Assembly (NCBI GenBank): GCA_035299065.1 | Contig: DATGXI010000001.1 | Span: 1-40,618, forward strand | Direction: 5' to 3' | DNA: 40,618 nt | Origin: DASPJQ01 sp035299065 | GTDB taxonomy: Bacteria; Bacteroidota; Bacteroidia; Flavobacteriales_D; UBA2798 | In this document: piece after piece, positions 1 through 8,021 of the stretch | Numbering within the stretch: position 1 is the stretch's first letter | How the letters are laid out: each line of letters starts with the position of its first letter | Notes under the pieces: generated by a model | What the model saw: the letters and a program-made list of their open reading frames with translations, nothing else | What the model was told of the DNA's origin: nothing | Databases searched by the model: none | Translations under genes and position numbers: made by a program

Positions 1-1276
1 ATCTTGCTTTTAAAACAACATCGCCCAGCGTTACTGTTGAGGAAGCGGTTCCACAAATAAAAAGGTTACCCGATAAGTCCAGGTGCGAACCAAGCCAGTA
101 ATTTAAATCGGTATAACTTAGTGTATAGCTAAGTGCATTGCTGCTGTTGTATTTCACCCCTAAAAACCCGTTTGATTTGCTTCCAACTATATAATAGTTT
201 TCACTGTTGTCAACTATCAGGTCTTTTGGCATTTCATTTTCAGTTCCAAAATTTATCACCGCACTGTGTGCAAGTGCACCCGAAGAAGCGGTAAATATCA
301 TGATATTGCCATTGCCATTGGTTACAGCATGGTTGGATGACCCAAGCGCATATACCTTGCTGTATGTAGCATTAAAAGCAAGATCATGGGCCTGTGCAAT
401 GGTTTCACCAGCGGGTACGCCACTATAGGATGTCCAGCTTGTACCTCCAACTATATCATATTTGGAAACAAAATATTGCAACCCGGGGTTGTAGGCGGTT
501 CCAAATAAAAAAGCTTCGCCACTTGAGTTCACGATAACTTTATAGGCTATGTCCTGCGAGCTTGCCGACCCATTTAATGTTGTTAAATACGTTAGCGTAC
601 CCAACGCATTAAAACGAATAAGCAGTGCATCATCATTGGTAAATGTGCCCATTGTTTGCCCCGCAACGTAAATGTTGCTGCTTTTTATGGATACATGCAG
701 TCCTTTGGCATTTATGTAACCTGCAGGAATTAATTTAGTGTTCCATGCAAAATCACTTGTTGTCACATCAAATTTTCCAACCCATAACGAGTCGCCAACA
801 TAACCTGTATAACAAAAATAATTGGGCGATACGTTGTTATCGGCACTAATGGATTGAATGTTTCCAAAACCTGCAGCGTTTGAATAATCCTTCATCCATA
901 AAAGATTTCCTGTTGGATCAAATTTTGCAAAGCTCACCTGGTAAACCCCATCAAAAAATTTATCGCCACCAACATATATATTATTCATGGCATCGGTTTG
1001 AATAATTTTTGGTGATAATGCCGTATTGTTTGTATCAACATGCTGAAAATGCTGAACCACGGCTCCGGTGTTGTCAAATTTTGCAACAAACAATCCGTTT
1101 TGGTTGGTTCCGGCTGCATAGGTGTTTCCTGCATTGTCGGTAAAACTTACAATACCGTTGTCTGAACCGGATGTGGTTCCCGCAATGGTGTTGTTCCATT
1201 GCAAGGTGGCAGTGTTTTGTGCCCGGCCTAAAGCTGACCAAAAGATCACAAGTAAAATACTGGTAAATTTTTTCAT
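1..1276 (-). CDS. Secreted beta-propeller-like repeat protein, 5' part only
   Basis: The reading frame is open from an ATG at 1276 to the window edge (425 complete codons), so the C-terminus is missing. It starts with a clear signal peptide, MKKFTSILLVIFWSALGRAQ. The mature part consists of repeats of roughly 50 residues built around phrases such as AKFDPTGNLLW, VAKFDNTGAVV and IRFNALGTLTY, alternating with YVGG/YVAG/IVGS strands. This is the pattern of SBBP-type beta-propeller repeats in secreted Bacteroidota proteins. Such proteins often end in a T9SS sorting domain, which would lie outside the window, so export by T9SS is inference. There is no enzymatic motif and the function is unknown. 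The protein at 5117-7168 has a similar repeat style. The nearest gene upstream (1514-2077) is 237 bases away, so this gene probably has its own promoter. Confidence 0.8.
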   Translation of the reverse strand, partial: MKKFTSILLVIFWSALGRAQNTATLQWNNTIAGTTSGSDNGIVSFTDNAGNTYAAGTNQNGLFVAKFDNTGAVVQHFQHVDTNNTALSPKIIQTDAMNNIYVGGDKFFDGVYQVSFAKFDPTGNLLWMKDYSNAAGFGNIQSISADNNVSPNYFCYTGYVGDSLWVGKFDVTTSDFAWNTKLIPAGYINAKGLHVSIKSSNIYVAGQTMGTFTNDDALLIRFNALGTLTYLTTLNGSASSQDIAYKVIVNSSGEAFLFGTAYNPGLQYFVSKYDIVGGTSWTSYSGVPAGETIAQAHDLAFNATYSKVYALGSSNHAVTNGNGNIMIFTASSGALAHSAVINFGTENEMPKDLIVDNSENYYIVGSKSNGFLGVKYNSSNALSYTLSYTDLNYWLGSHLDLSGNLFICGTASSTVTLGDVVLKAR

Positions 1277-1297
1277 ATAATTTTTGTTTTATGAAAC

Positions 1298-1305
1298 CGA
1301 ATGTA
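1298..1305 (-). promoter_or_regulatory. Possible -7 element for the 1276 gene
   Basis: On the minus strand this reads TACATTCG, one mismatch from the Bacteroidota -7 consensus TAnnTTTG, and lies 21 bases before the ATG at 1276. I see no convincing -33 TTG at the expected distance, so this is weak. Confidence 0.25.
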
Positions 1306-1427
1306 TGACCAGTTTACAACTACCTGAAAAAATGTAAAAGAACGTTGACCTATGCAGTAAAATCGGAATGAATCAGGGAAAAAGCGTAAAAGCCCAGGTT
1401 GAATTTATTAAGTAAGTAGTAGTCAAA

Positions 1428-1443
1428 TAATTGACGTCAATTA
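1428..1443. promoter_or_regulatory. 16-bp perfect palindrome, possible operator
   Basis: The sequence TAATTGACGTCAATTA is a perfect 16-base inverted repeat in the gap between the secreted protein gene (start 1276) and the 3' end of the unknown gene at 1514. Perfect palindromes of this length are typical of sites for dimeric transcription factors. It lies about 150 bases upstream of the 1276 start, which is far for a simple repressor site but possible for an activator. No regulator gene is adjacent. Function is inferred only from symmetry. Confidence 0.35.
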
Positions 1444-1513
1444 CACCAATAATTCAGGCTGATTTGCCACAGGTTACACAAAAAACAGAATTAAACATGA
1501 ATGAGTTTGAATG

Positions 1514-2077
1514 CTACCGTGTTTTTGAAATACGCACCGGACTATACGTTACGATTTCCTTATTCATGGTTTTTGAAAAATAGTTCAGCCGCTCATTTGC
1601 TTTTTTCAGGTCATTGGTAATTTCCAATTCTATTTTTTGGTAATGCGATTTATTTAAAAGATAAATTCCAAACTCACCGTCAGAATAGTCGGCATTTAGT
1701 GTAGAAGATAATGTAGAAGCACCGGCCATTATTGGAATGGCACCAAATGCCGAACGTCCTTTATTTGTTTTTAATACAGTTATGTAAGGGTAAAGGTTCA
1801 ACGACTTCCATGCACCAAATTTCATGAAAAAAACACTGGTGAAATCACGGTAACGGTTATTGTTTACATCCACATCGGCACCGTAATTAAATGTTAAGCC
1901 TGCACCACCAATAGCCACCAATACAAGGCCCAGTAAATTCCCATCAATGAGGCCAACCAATCCTATAAGTGCAAATGCAGCAACAAGTATGGTTACTCCC
2001 CAATTTGAATAAACAGTAGCAAAAACGTTTGAAATAATTTTTGGTTCGTTGGCCAGTGACTGGTCAAGCTCTTCCAT
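1514..2077 (-). CDS. Unknown protein with two membrane segments
   Basis: A 187-residue protein that I do not recognise. Residues about 26-44 and 48-66 are two hydrophobic stretches separated by a short GNLLG-type turn, forming a membrane hairpin after a short acidic N-terminus. The remaining ~115 residues are soluble, with a charged helix near 150-172 (LEITNDLKKANERLN) and a basic end. The ATG at 2077 lies six bases after the stop of the upstream gene (2084-2665), so the two are almost certainly one operon and may work together. No catalytic motif is visible. Confidence 0.75.
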   Translation of the reverse strand: MEELDQSLANEPKIISNVFATVYSNWGVTILVAAFALIGLVGLIDGNLLGLVLVAIGGAGLTFNYGADVDVNNNRYRDFTSVFFMKFGAWKSLNLYPYITVLKTNKGRSAFGAIPIMAGASTLSSTLNADYSDGEFGIYLLNKSHYQKIELEITNDLKKANERLNYFSKTMNKEIVTYSPVRISKTR

Positions 2078-2083
2078 AATCGG

Positions 2084-2665
2084 TTAAGACAACTTATACT
2101 TTTCCAAAAACGAGTCCCAGTCCCAGATAAAATTCGCCATAATCTCATTCATTCTTTTCAAAATCAACGGATTAGGTGTTTTTAGCGATTTGAAATAATC
2201 AGCCTGGTACTGCATGAGGTCGTATTTAACAAACACAGCCTTGCTCATGGCATAAAGTATATTTTTTGAAGGGTAATTGTGGCGCATCATCAGGTCACTA
2301 TACTCCTTATAGATGGTAGCAAATGTATCGTAGTCGGTTTCAAAAATACTGGCGCAATGGTTCAAAACGGCCCTGCGAACCTTCAGTTCCTGGTCACCAT
2401 CAATCCTATCGCTCATTAATTTGATATTGCCCGTAAGTACAATAATTAAAAAAGCATTGTCGTCCTGGGTCGAAAGTTTGGGTGAAGTGGTAAAATCAGG
2501 GTCATCGTTAATAAGGTTGGCAACATCAGCCCATCCCAATTCAACGGTTTGTACAAGGCCGGTGACGAAGATAGAAGCGAGCTTTTGTTCGTTGATCCTT
2601 TTCTTTACGAGTGAACTGAAAAATGACATTTGCCTCTTACTAAATAGTTTATCAAATTTACCCAC
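2084..2665 (-). CDS. Unknown soluble protein, first gene of a two-gene operon
   Basis: A 193-residue protein of unknown function. The start chosen is GTG at 2665, giving MGKFDKLFSKRQMSFF. A nearby ATG at 2670 is out of frame. It has no signal peptide or membrane segment. Composition is mixed helical with several aromatic residues, and the C-terminus (IWDWDSFLEKYKLS) is tryptophan-rich. A good -7 match (TAACTTTG) lies at 2709-2716 upstream. It is followed after six bases by the membrane protein at 1514-2077, suggesting a soluble partner plus membrane partner. There is no recognisable domain. Confidence 0.75.
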   Translation of the reverse strand: MGKFDKLFSKRQMSFFSSLVKKRINEQKLASIFVTGLVQTVELGWADVANLINDDPDFTTSPKLSTQDDNAFLIIVLTGNIKLMSDRIDGDQELKVRRAVLNHCASIFETDYDTFATIYKEYSDLMMRHNYPSKNILYAMSKAVFVKYDLMQYQADYFKSLKTPNPLILKRMNEIMANFIWDWDSFLEKYKLS

Positions 2666-2708
2666 ACCATGGCTTGGTATTCAGTAAGGGGTGTTTGTGA
2701 TTATCAAC

Positions 2709-2716
2709 AAAGTTAT
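2709..2716 (-). promoter_or_regulatory. -7 promoter element for the 1514-2665 operon
   Basis: On the minus strand this reads TAACTTTG, an exact match to TAnnTTTG, the -7 consensus for the Bacteroidota housekeeping sigma factor. It leaves a leader of roughly 40 bases before the GTG at 2665. The -33 element is poor (a TTCG-like sequence about 20 bases upstream). Confidence 0.5.
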
Positions 2717-2835
2717 TAACCGGAAATTCCGAATTTCGTGTCCTGAATTCCTAATTGGGGAACCACAAAAACAACCGCTTTTAACAATTGAGTAGCGCCA
2801 CAAACCAACAGCCTTCATCAAAATCTAAACGGGTG

Positions 2836-2901
2836 AACTGAGAACTCTAAACTAACTAACTGAGAACTGTAAACTGGTGAACTGAGAACCGTAAACTGCT
2901 T
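2836..2901. repeat. Three tandem copies of a 22-bp unit
   Basis: Three consecutive 22-base units begin at 2836, 2858 and 2880. Each starts AACTGAGAAC and has TAAACT at the same position, with differences mainly in the last four bases. The third copy runs up to and overlaps the stop codon of recG by two bases. Related phrases (gtttatagttcaggaact, actgtaaactgg) occur at 24309-24371, again next to a reverse-strand 3' end. This looks like a short intergenic repeat family; no function is apparent. Confidence 0.75.
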
Positions 2902-5017
2902 AGCTGATGCGTGCCCAAACACTCTTATGCTTATCTCTCCGCATCAATTCATCGCGCAAAATTTTGTTTTCGGGATTTGTTAAATCGGGATCGCTTTCCA
3001 AAATCGCTATGGCTTTTTCACGCGCTGTTAAAAGTATTTCCCCATCTTTTGTAATGTCGGCAATCTTCATTTGCATGAGCCCGCTTTGTGCTGTTCCGGT
3101 AATATCGCCCGGGCCGCGCAGTTTCATGTCTTCTTCGCTTATGACAAATCCATCGTTGGTTTCGCACATTACTTTCATGCGGTGCCTGGCTTCTTCGCCC
3201 AATTTATTTCCGGTCATTAAAATGCAATAGGACTGTTCAGCACCACGCCCTACACGTCCGCGTAACTGGTGCAATTGGCTTAATCCAAACCTTTCGGCAC
3301 TTTCAATAACCATAATACTTGCATTGGGAACATTTACGCCAACTTCAATTACAGTGGTTGCAACCATAATTTGCGTTTGACCTTTTACAAAACGGTCCAT
3401 TTCCCAGTCCTTGTCCTTTGCTTTCATTTTGCCGTGAACAATACTTACCTGGTACCTGGGCATGGGAAACCTTCGTACAATGCTTTCGTAACCGTCCATC
3501 AAATCTTTGTAATCGGCTTTTTCCGATTCTTGTATAAGTGGATAAACTACGTATACCTGCCTGCCGTTAGCAATTTCTTTTTCCATGAAATCAAAAACGC
3601 GTATGCGTGCACTGTCAAAACGGTGATCGGTTTTTATAGCGCGCCTGCCAGGGGGTAATTCATCAATTACCGAAACATCCAAATCGCCATACAACGTCAT
3701 GGCCAGGGTTCGTGGAATAGGGGTGGCTGTCATTACCAGTACATGTGGTGTAATCGAATTCTTCTTCCACAATTTTGAACGTTGCTCCACACCAAACCGG
3801 TGTTGTTCGTCAATAATAACCATTCCTAAATTGCTAAATACCACATCGGGTTCAATCAACGCGTGCGTTCCAATCAAAATGTTCAGGTTACCGTTGCGTA
3901 AACTTTCATCAATTCGCTTACGATCGCTGGTTTTACTGGAACCGGTTAAAATATCAACGGTAACCGGCAGGTCTTTCAGTAAATCAGTGATGGATTTAAA
4001 ATGTTGTTGTGCTAAAATTTCAGTAGGTGCCATTAAACAGGCCTGGAATCCGTTGTCAATTGCCAGTAACATCGTAAGCAGGGCAACTATTGTTTTTCCG
4101 CTGCCAACATCGCCCTGCATCAAACGGTTCATATGCGCACCGGTGCCTACATCCCTGCGTATTTCGCGAAGCACACGTTTTTGCGCTTCGGTAAGGCTAA
4201 AGGGTAAATGCTCATTAAAAAAAGTATTGAAATAATGCCCAACCTTTTCAAACAAAAATCCGCGCAGCTTTTTTGTGTTCAGCACTTTTTGTTTGACCAG
4301 CTGCATTTGTATAAAAAACAATTCGTCAAATTTTAAGCGATACTGTGCTTTTTGCAACAATCCCCAGTGATCAGGAAAATGAATTTGCTCGTAAGCATCG
4401 GCCCTTCCAATTAACTCCAGCTCGCGCATGAGTTTATCAGGCAAAATTTCAGGAATGTATTTTTTTACTTCATTTATGAGCGTAAATTCCAGTTTCTCAA
4501 ATCCACGCGTGGTTAATCCTTTTGCGGCTAATTTTTCACCCGATGAATAAATTCCCTGTAGGGGCGAACGTGAAATAATTTCCCTGTTTTGTGCAGCTTC
4601 AATTTCAGGATGTGTAAAATTAAAACGCCCGTTAAAATGGGTTGCTTTTCCAAACACAAAATATTCATTCCCACGAACCAGGTTTGGCAAAATAAATTTG
4701 TACCCCTTGAACCAAACCAGTTCAAGCCGCCCACTGTCGTCTTCAAACTGCACAACTAGGCGTTTTTTGTTTTTTTCTCCCACTTCGGCAAATGAAAGCA
4801 CACGCCCTTTTAACTGGTAATAAACGGTGTCGTCTTTTACCTCATAAATTTTATGAATTTTGCTTTTGTCAACATACCGAAAAGGAAAATAATTGAGCAA
4901 ATCATCGTACACAAAAATGCCTGCTTCTTTTTTCAGTGTATCGGCTCGTATTGGCCCAACACCTTTCAGGTATTCTATGGATTTGTCAAGGCTCAAAGCA
5001 ATGCTAATGCAATGCAA
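2900..5017 (-). CDS. recG: ATP-dependent DNA helicase RecG
   Basis: RecG is a superfamily 2 DNA translocase that remodels stalled replication forks and branch-migrates Holliday junctions. At about 705 residues the length is normal. An N-terminal EYLKGVGPIRADTLKKE motif (about 15-31) opens the wedge region, an OB-fold follows (about 65-165), and then the helicase domains. Walker A is GDVGSGKT (302-309), the DEQH box is IIDEQHRFG (401-409), the TATPIPRT motif follows, and the C-terminal region has QLRGRVGRG. No ATG is available at the start: the frame offers TTG at 5017 or TTG at 4996, and the second gives SLDKSIEYLKGVGP, equally compatible with the family. It is divergent from the secreted protein at 5117, with 99 bases between them. 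Confidence 0.97.
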   Translation of the reverse strand: MHCISIALSLDKSIEYLKGVGPIRADTLKKEAGIFVYDDLLNYFPFRYVDKSKIHKIYEVKDDTVYYQLKGRVLSFAEVGEKNKKRLVVQFEDDSGRLELVWFKGYKFILPNLVRGNEYFVFGKATHFNGRFNFTHPEIEAAQNREIISRSPLQGIYSSGEKLAAKGLTTRGFEKLEFTLINEVKKYIPEILPDKLMRELELIGRADAYEQIHFPDHWGLLQKAQYRLKFDELFFIQMQLVKQKVLNTKKLRGFLFEKVGHYFNTFFNEHLPFSLTEAQKRVLREIRRDVGTGAHMNRLMQGDVGSGKTIVALLTMLLAIDNGFQACLMAPTEILAQQHFKSITDLLKDLPVTVDILTGSSKTSDRKRIDESLRNGNLNILIGTHALIEPDVVFSNLGMVIIDEQHRFGVEQRSKLWKKNSITPHVLVMTATPIPRTLAMTLYGDLDVSVIDELPPGRRAIKTDHRFDSARIRVFDFMEKEIANGRQVYVVYPLIQESEKADYKDLMDGYESIVRRFPMPRYQVSIVHGKMKAKDKDWEMDRFVKGQTQIMVATTVIEVGVNVPNASIMVIESAERFGLSQLHQLRGRVGRGAEQSYCILMTGNKLGEEARHRMKVMCETNDGFVISEEDMKLRGPGDITGTAQSGLMQMKIADITKDGEILLTAREKAIAILESDPDLTNPENKILRDELMRRDKHKSVWARIS

Positions 5018-5116
5018 TTTAACAGCTATTTTTATGTGTAAAACGGTTAAACAGAATTTGTTATTAAAAAAGTAGTATTTTGGAACAAACTTGTACCTGT
5101 TTCACGTTTAACCCCT

Positions 5117-7168
5117 ATGCGCTATTGTGTCATTTTTTCTTGTTTGATATGTATGTTGGCACATAAGGCCGCAGCGCAAACTTTTTCAGTTACACTGGGC
5201 TCATCAACGGCTATTGAGGGAGCCGAAGCCATGGCGAAATTTGGTAATGACCTGTTGGTTGGCGGTACAAAAAACGACAGCGCTTTTATCATGCGCCTGG
5301 GCCCAACAGGTACACTTGTGTGGGTACGCACATTCAAGGCTGCCACTCCCGGTAAAACCTTCGTAAATTTTTTAAGCACAACAAGTAACGGATATATAAT
5401 AGGCACAGCGCACGCCCTTACCGCTACGCCTGTAAGTGGTGCATACTTTAAAATGGATGGTGCAGGCAATTTTATTTTTCTAAAATCAAACACCAGTGGT
5501 TTTTATTTCAAAAAAATACAGGAAATATCACCCGCCAATTATGTCGTTTTTGGAGCAAAATATGGTACAACAACTGGCACCGACCTGAAAATTTTGACGG
5601 TAAACCAGGTAACTGGCAACATTGTATCTGAAACACAAAAAATAAACCTCACCAGCATGGGTATGACAACCAGCACCGATGACATGGAAGCAGCAACGGT
5701 TGTAGGCAGTTACATGTACACAGCAGGTCGCATCTGGTGTGGCAGCGGGGCAACAAGCGCCATGCGACCACACCTGGCAAAATACAACGCATCAGGCACA
5801 GTTATATGGTCTAAATACCTGCATAAAAATTACCTTCTTGCATCACGCACATACCCACAGGAAATTTTGTATGAAGCACCATCCACTTTCTATATTCCCT
5901 ATTTCAGTGATGAAACCTGTTCCGGTTTTTGCAACAACTATATTCCCGGTTTAATGAAGGTGGATACAAATGGCACTGTATTGTTTGATAAAACATATGA
6001 CATTGATCTTTCCGATGGTGAATTGCTTCGCGCAATTGTATCAGATGGCACAAACCTTTTTATGGTAGGTCATACGAACTTTAATTCCGGCCAACATGAC
6101 TTTTTTGTTATAAAGGTTGACAAAAGCGGAAACGTATTAAAATCAAAACGATTTGGCTCATTGGCATATGACGAATTGTTTGAAACAAGTATGATTCAGC
6201 CCGTTTATTGTGACAGCAGTTTTATTTACATAGCAGGTACAGTTGGTGCCGACATTGCACTCATGAAAATTGATACCGATTTGGACATGACCTGCAATGC
6301 ATTTGAAATAACCTGCAACCAGCAAAACGTTACACCTTTTCAAGGCAACATAACCACCGACCTGGTGACGGAAACTATCTCTGTAAACGATCTTGCCTCC
6401 AAAACAGGTAATTTTCCATCATTCAATGGTTGTGACAGTACAGGATTAACCGATTCGTTGTATTCAACTTCGGCTGTAACGCTTGATGTTACCAGTAGTG
6501 GTGCTGATGGGTATTTCTGGAATACAGGTTCAACCGATCCTGTAATTGTTGTTTCACAATCCGGTGTGTATACCGTAATTGTGAATGATGGTTGTTGTTC
6601 ATTTACAAAAACATTTGTGGTGTGCATTCGGCCGGCAAATGGCATTTTAATGGATTCAACCGTTACCTGTGAAATGCGCCAATATGCTTTTTTGCCGGTG
6701 GCAAGTCAAAACAATGATTTTACCTGGTACATTGACGGTGTTTTATTTTCGTCTGCAACAACCATTGCACCTCCGCTTGACTCAGGTTTGCACACCATAA
6801 CGTTGTTGGTTACAAACCCCGTTTGCCATGATTCGGTATGGAGCAACATGCAAACCTTTTCGGTGAGCAAACCCACCTTCCAGGGTACAGCATTTATCAT
6901 TCCAACCATATTCACCCCTAATGGTGACGGTGTAAACGATTTTTTAAAAAGCCAGATTTCGCCTTGTGAAAATTATGACATTAAAATTTACAACCGCTGG
7001 GGAATGGAAATGTATACGTCAACTGACATAAATACGTGGTGGGATGGAAAATTAAACGGGAATGACGTTGCCGAAGGTGAGTATGCATTTATTATTCATT
7101 ACAACCGTTCCTGCGAAGCAAACAATGCCGTGCAATTGGTTAAAGGGTGGGTAACGTTGAAACGGTAA
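5117..7168 (+). CDS. Secreted protein with type B T9SS sorting domain
   Basis: A 683-residue exported protein. The signal peptide is about residues 1-20 (MRYCVIFSCLICMLAHKAAA). Residues 25-430 contain repeated segments such as MRLGPTGTLVWVRTF, AKYNASGTVIWSKYL, MKVDTNGTVLFDKTY and IKVDKSGNVLKSKRF, the same propeller-like repeat style as the protein at 1-1276. A middle part (about 470-590) looks like Ig/PKD-type beta domains. The last ~90 residues are a classic gliding-motility-associated type B C-terminal domain: IFTPNGDGVNDF, then IYNRWGMEMY, WWDGKLNG and a final VKGWVTLKR. Known biology of this domain is secretion by the type IX system, usually with a PorP/SprF partner. What the protein does at the surface cannot be read from the sequence. 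Confidence 0.93.
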   Translation: MRYCVIFSCLICMLAHKAAAQTFSVTLGSSTAIEGAEAMAKFGNDLLVGGTKNDSAFIMRLGPTGTLVWVRTFKAATPGKTFVNFLSTTSNGYIIGTAHALTATPVSGAYFKMDGAGNFIFLKSNTSGFYFKKIQEISPANYVVFGAKYGTTTGTDLKILTVNQVTGNIVSETQKINLTSMGMTTSTDDMEAATVVGSYMYTAGRIWCGSGATSAMRPHLAKYNASGTVIWSKYLHKNYLLASRTYPQEILYEAPSTFYIPYFSDETCSGFCNNYIPGLMKVDTNGTVLFDKTYDIDLSDGELLRAIVSDGTNLFMVGHTNFNSGQHDFFVIKVDKSGNVLKSKRFGSLAYDELFETSMIQPVYCDSSFIYIAGTVGADIALMKIDTDLDMTCNAFEITCNQQNVTPFQGNITTDLVTETISVNDLASKTGNFPSFNGCDSTGLTDSLYSTSAVTLDVTSSGADGYFWNTGSTDPVIVVSQSGVYTVIVNDGCCSFTKTFVVCIRPANGILMDSTVTCEMRQYAFLPVASQNNDFTWYIDGVLFSSATTIAPPLDSGLHTITLLVTNPVCHDSVWSNMQTFSVSKPTFQGTAFIIPTIFTPNGDGVNDFLKSQISPCENYDIKIYNRWGMEMYTSTDINTWWDGKLNGNDVAEGEYAFIIHYNRSCEANNAVQLVKGWVTLKR

Positions 7169-7393
7169 TTATCAATTAGCAATGTACAATTATCAATTGG
7201 CCGCCTGCCGCATTTTATTTTTACGTGAATAGTTGCAGCAAAGTGATCGGCCAGGCCTTGTTGGTATTTTCAGCGGCACCGGGCTTTCGCTAATAGTCCT
7301 CGCCTTAAACTTTAAACATTAAACGTTGAACGGTCGTTGGCTGCGGGCTATCACGCTCTATCCCTGGCAGAGGTTTGCCAGTGCGCCTGTAGT

Positions 7394-7633
7394 AATTCCA
7401 GCAAGGCCTGGCAGATCGCCACGCTCCTATAATTTTAAACAAAAAAAATATTCAGTAAGTCCCTCGCGATTTTTTACCAGGCGCGTGGTTTGCTGTATTT
7501 GATTGTTGCGCCAAAGCGCAACAATCAAATACAGCAAACCCATAAACGCTTCAAAATTGCGAGGGAGCGGTAAAATCTTATTTCCTTTGAATGCCAGGGC
7601 GACCGCGGCAATCTGCCAGGCCTTGCCGGAATT
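7394..7633. repeat. Large near-palindrome of about 240 bp
   Basis: The two arms are reverse complements of each other over about 118 bases each. The inner 25 bases are perfect (7487-7511 against 7516-7540) with a four-base CAAA loop. The middle blocks pair well (CCCTCGC at 7461-7467 with GCGAGGG at 7559-7565). The outer ends match almost perfectly over 27 bases (7394-7420 against 7607-7633, starting AATTCC and carrying GCAAGGCCTGGCAGAT). The regions between are more diverged. The outer and inner blocks share the same centre (7513.5), so insertions and deletions balance out. This could be a dispersed palindromic repeat or a MITE-like element. I see no transposase or obvious target-site duplication. 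Confidence 0.85.
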
Positions 7634-7649
7634 TTTGCGTTCACATTCC

Positions 7650-7991
7650 ACAATTCAGGATTCAATTGATAAGGTATTGAAGTCAACGGAATTTTATGTT
7701 CTGATTGAGACTATAAGCGATTCAACATTTCTTGTTGATCTTGTTACCAACTACAAGGAAAATGGTAACCTGAAGTCTAGTCATAACAAAGATACTTGCA
7801 TAATATTACAGCAGGAATCGAATGGGCTAAATGATTTTTCTGCTCTTGACTATAAAACAGATTTAAATAAACTGGATAAAGTCGCAATGAGTTCATGGGA
7901 TTTGTTTAGTCCCATCGAATTAGTATGCCATGATGTTATACTAAGAAGAGAAAGTAAATCGAAAGTTTATTTAATTGGTCTTTATTGGTAA
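7650..7991 (+). pseudogene. Probable C-terminal fragment of a foreign or decayed gene
   Basis: About 113 codons read like real protein (for example FYVLIETISDSTFLVDLV, then SSWDLFSPIELVCHDVI and RRESKSKVYLIGLYW) and end in TAA at 7989. The frame continues upstream only into the inverted repeat, where no ATG is found: the first start-like codon is TTG at 7503, inside the hairpin. Codon choice (paired AGA, CTA, ATA, TCT) differs from the neighbouring genes, which favour CGC/CGT arginine codons. The simplest reading is the 3' end of a gene whose 5' part was lost when the repeat arrived. A short intact gene with an unusual start cannot be excluded. No family recognised. Confidence 0.45.
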
Positions 7992-8021
7992 TAAATACGT
8001 CTTCCCTTAATTGATAATCGA

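Larger units (their letters stand above)
7169..8021. other. Repeat-rich gap between T9SS cargo gene and gap
   Basis: This 853-base stretch has no intact gene. It opens with two copies of AATTATCAATT (about 7166 and 7189), and then has short A/T-rich direct repeats of the form TTAAACTTTAAACATTAAAC (7306-7325). GC-rich phrases of the style gggctttcgct and gggctatcacgct (7278-7375) follow, a type common in Bacteroidota intergenic repeats. A single copy of CCAGGCCTTG at 7251-7260 belongs to the same repeat family as the large inverted repeat at 7394-7633. The remainder is a probable gene fragment (7650-7991) and 30 bases before the 3' end of the gap gene. Confidence 0.7.

Noticed and set aside
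3699..4235. 178-codon forward open frame opposite recG
   Set aside because: Lies wholly within the conserved helicase domain of recG in the antisense direction; low-complexity composition and no domain.
7427..7651. 74-codon reverse open frame within the large inverted repeat
   Set aside because: Composed of the palindrome itself; symmetry rather than coding explains the open frame.
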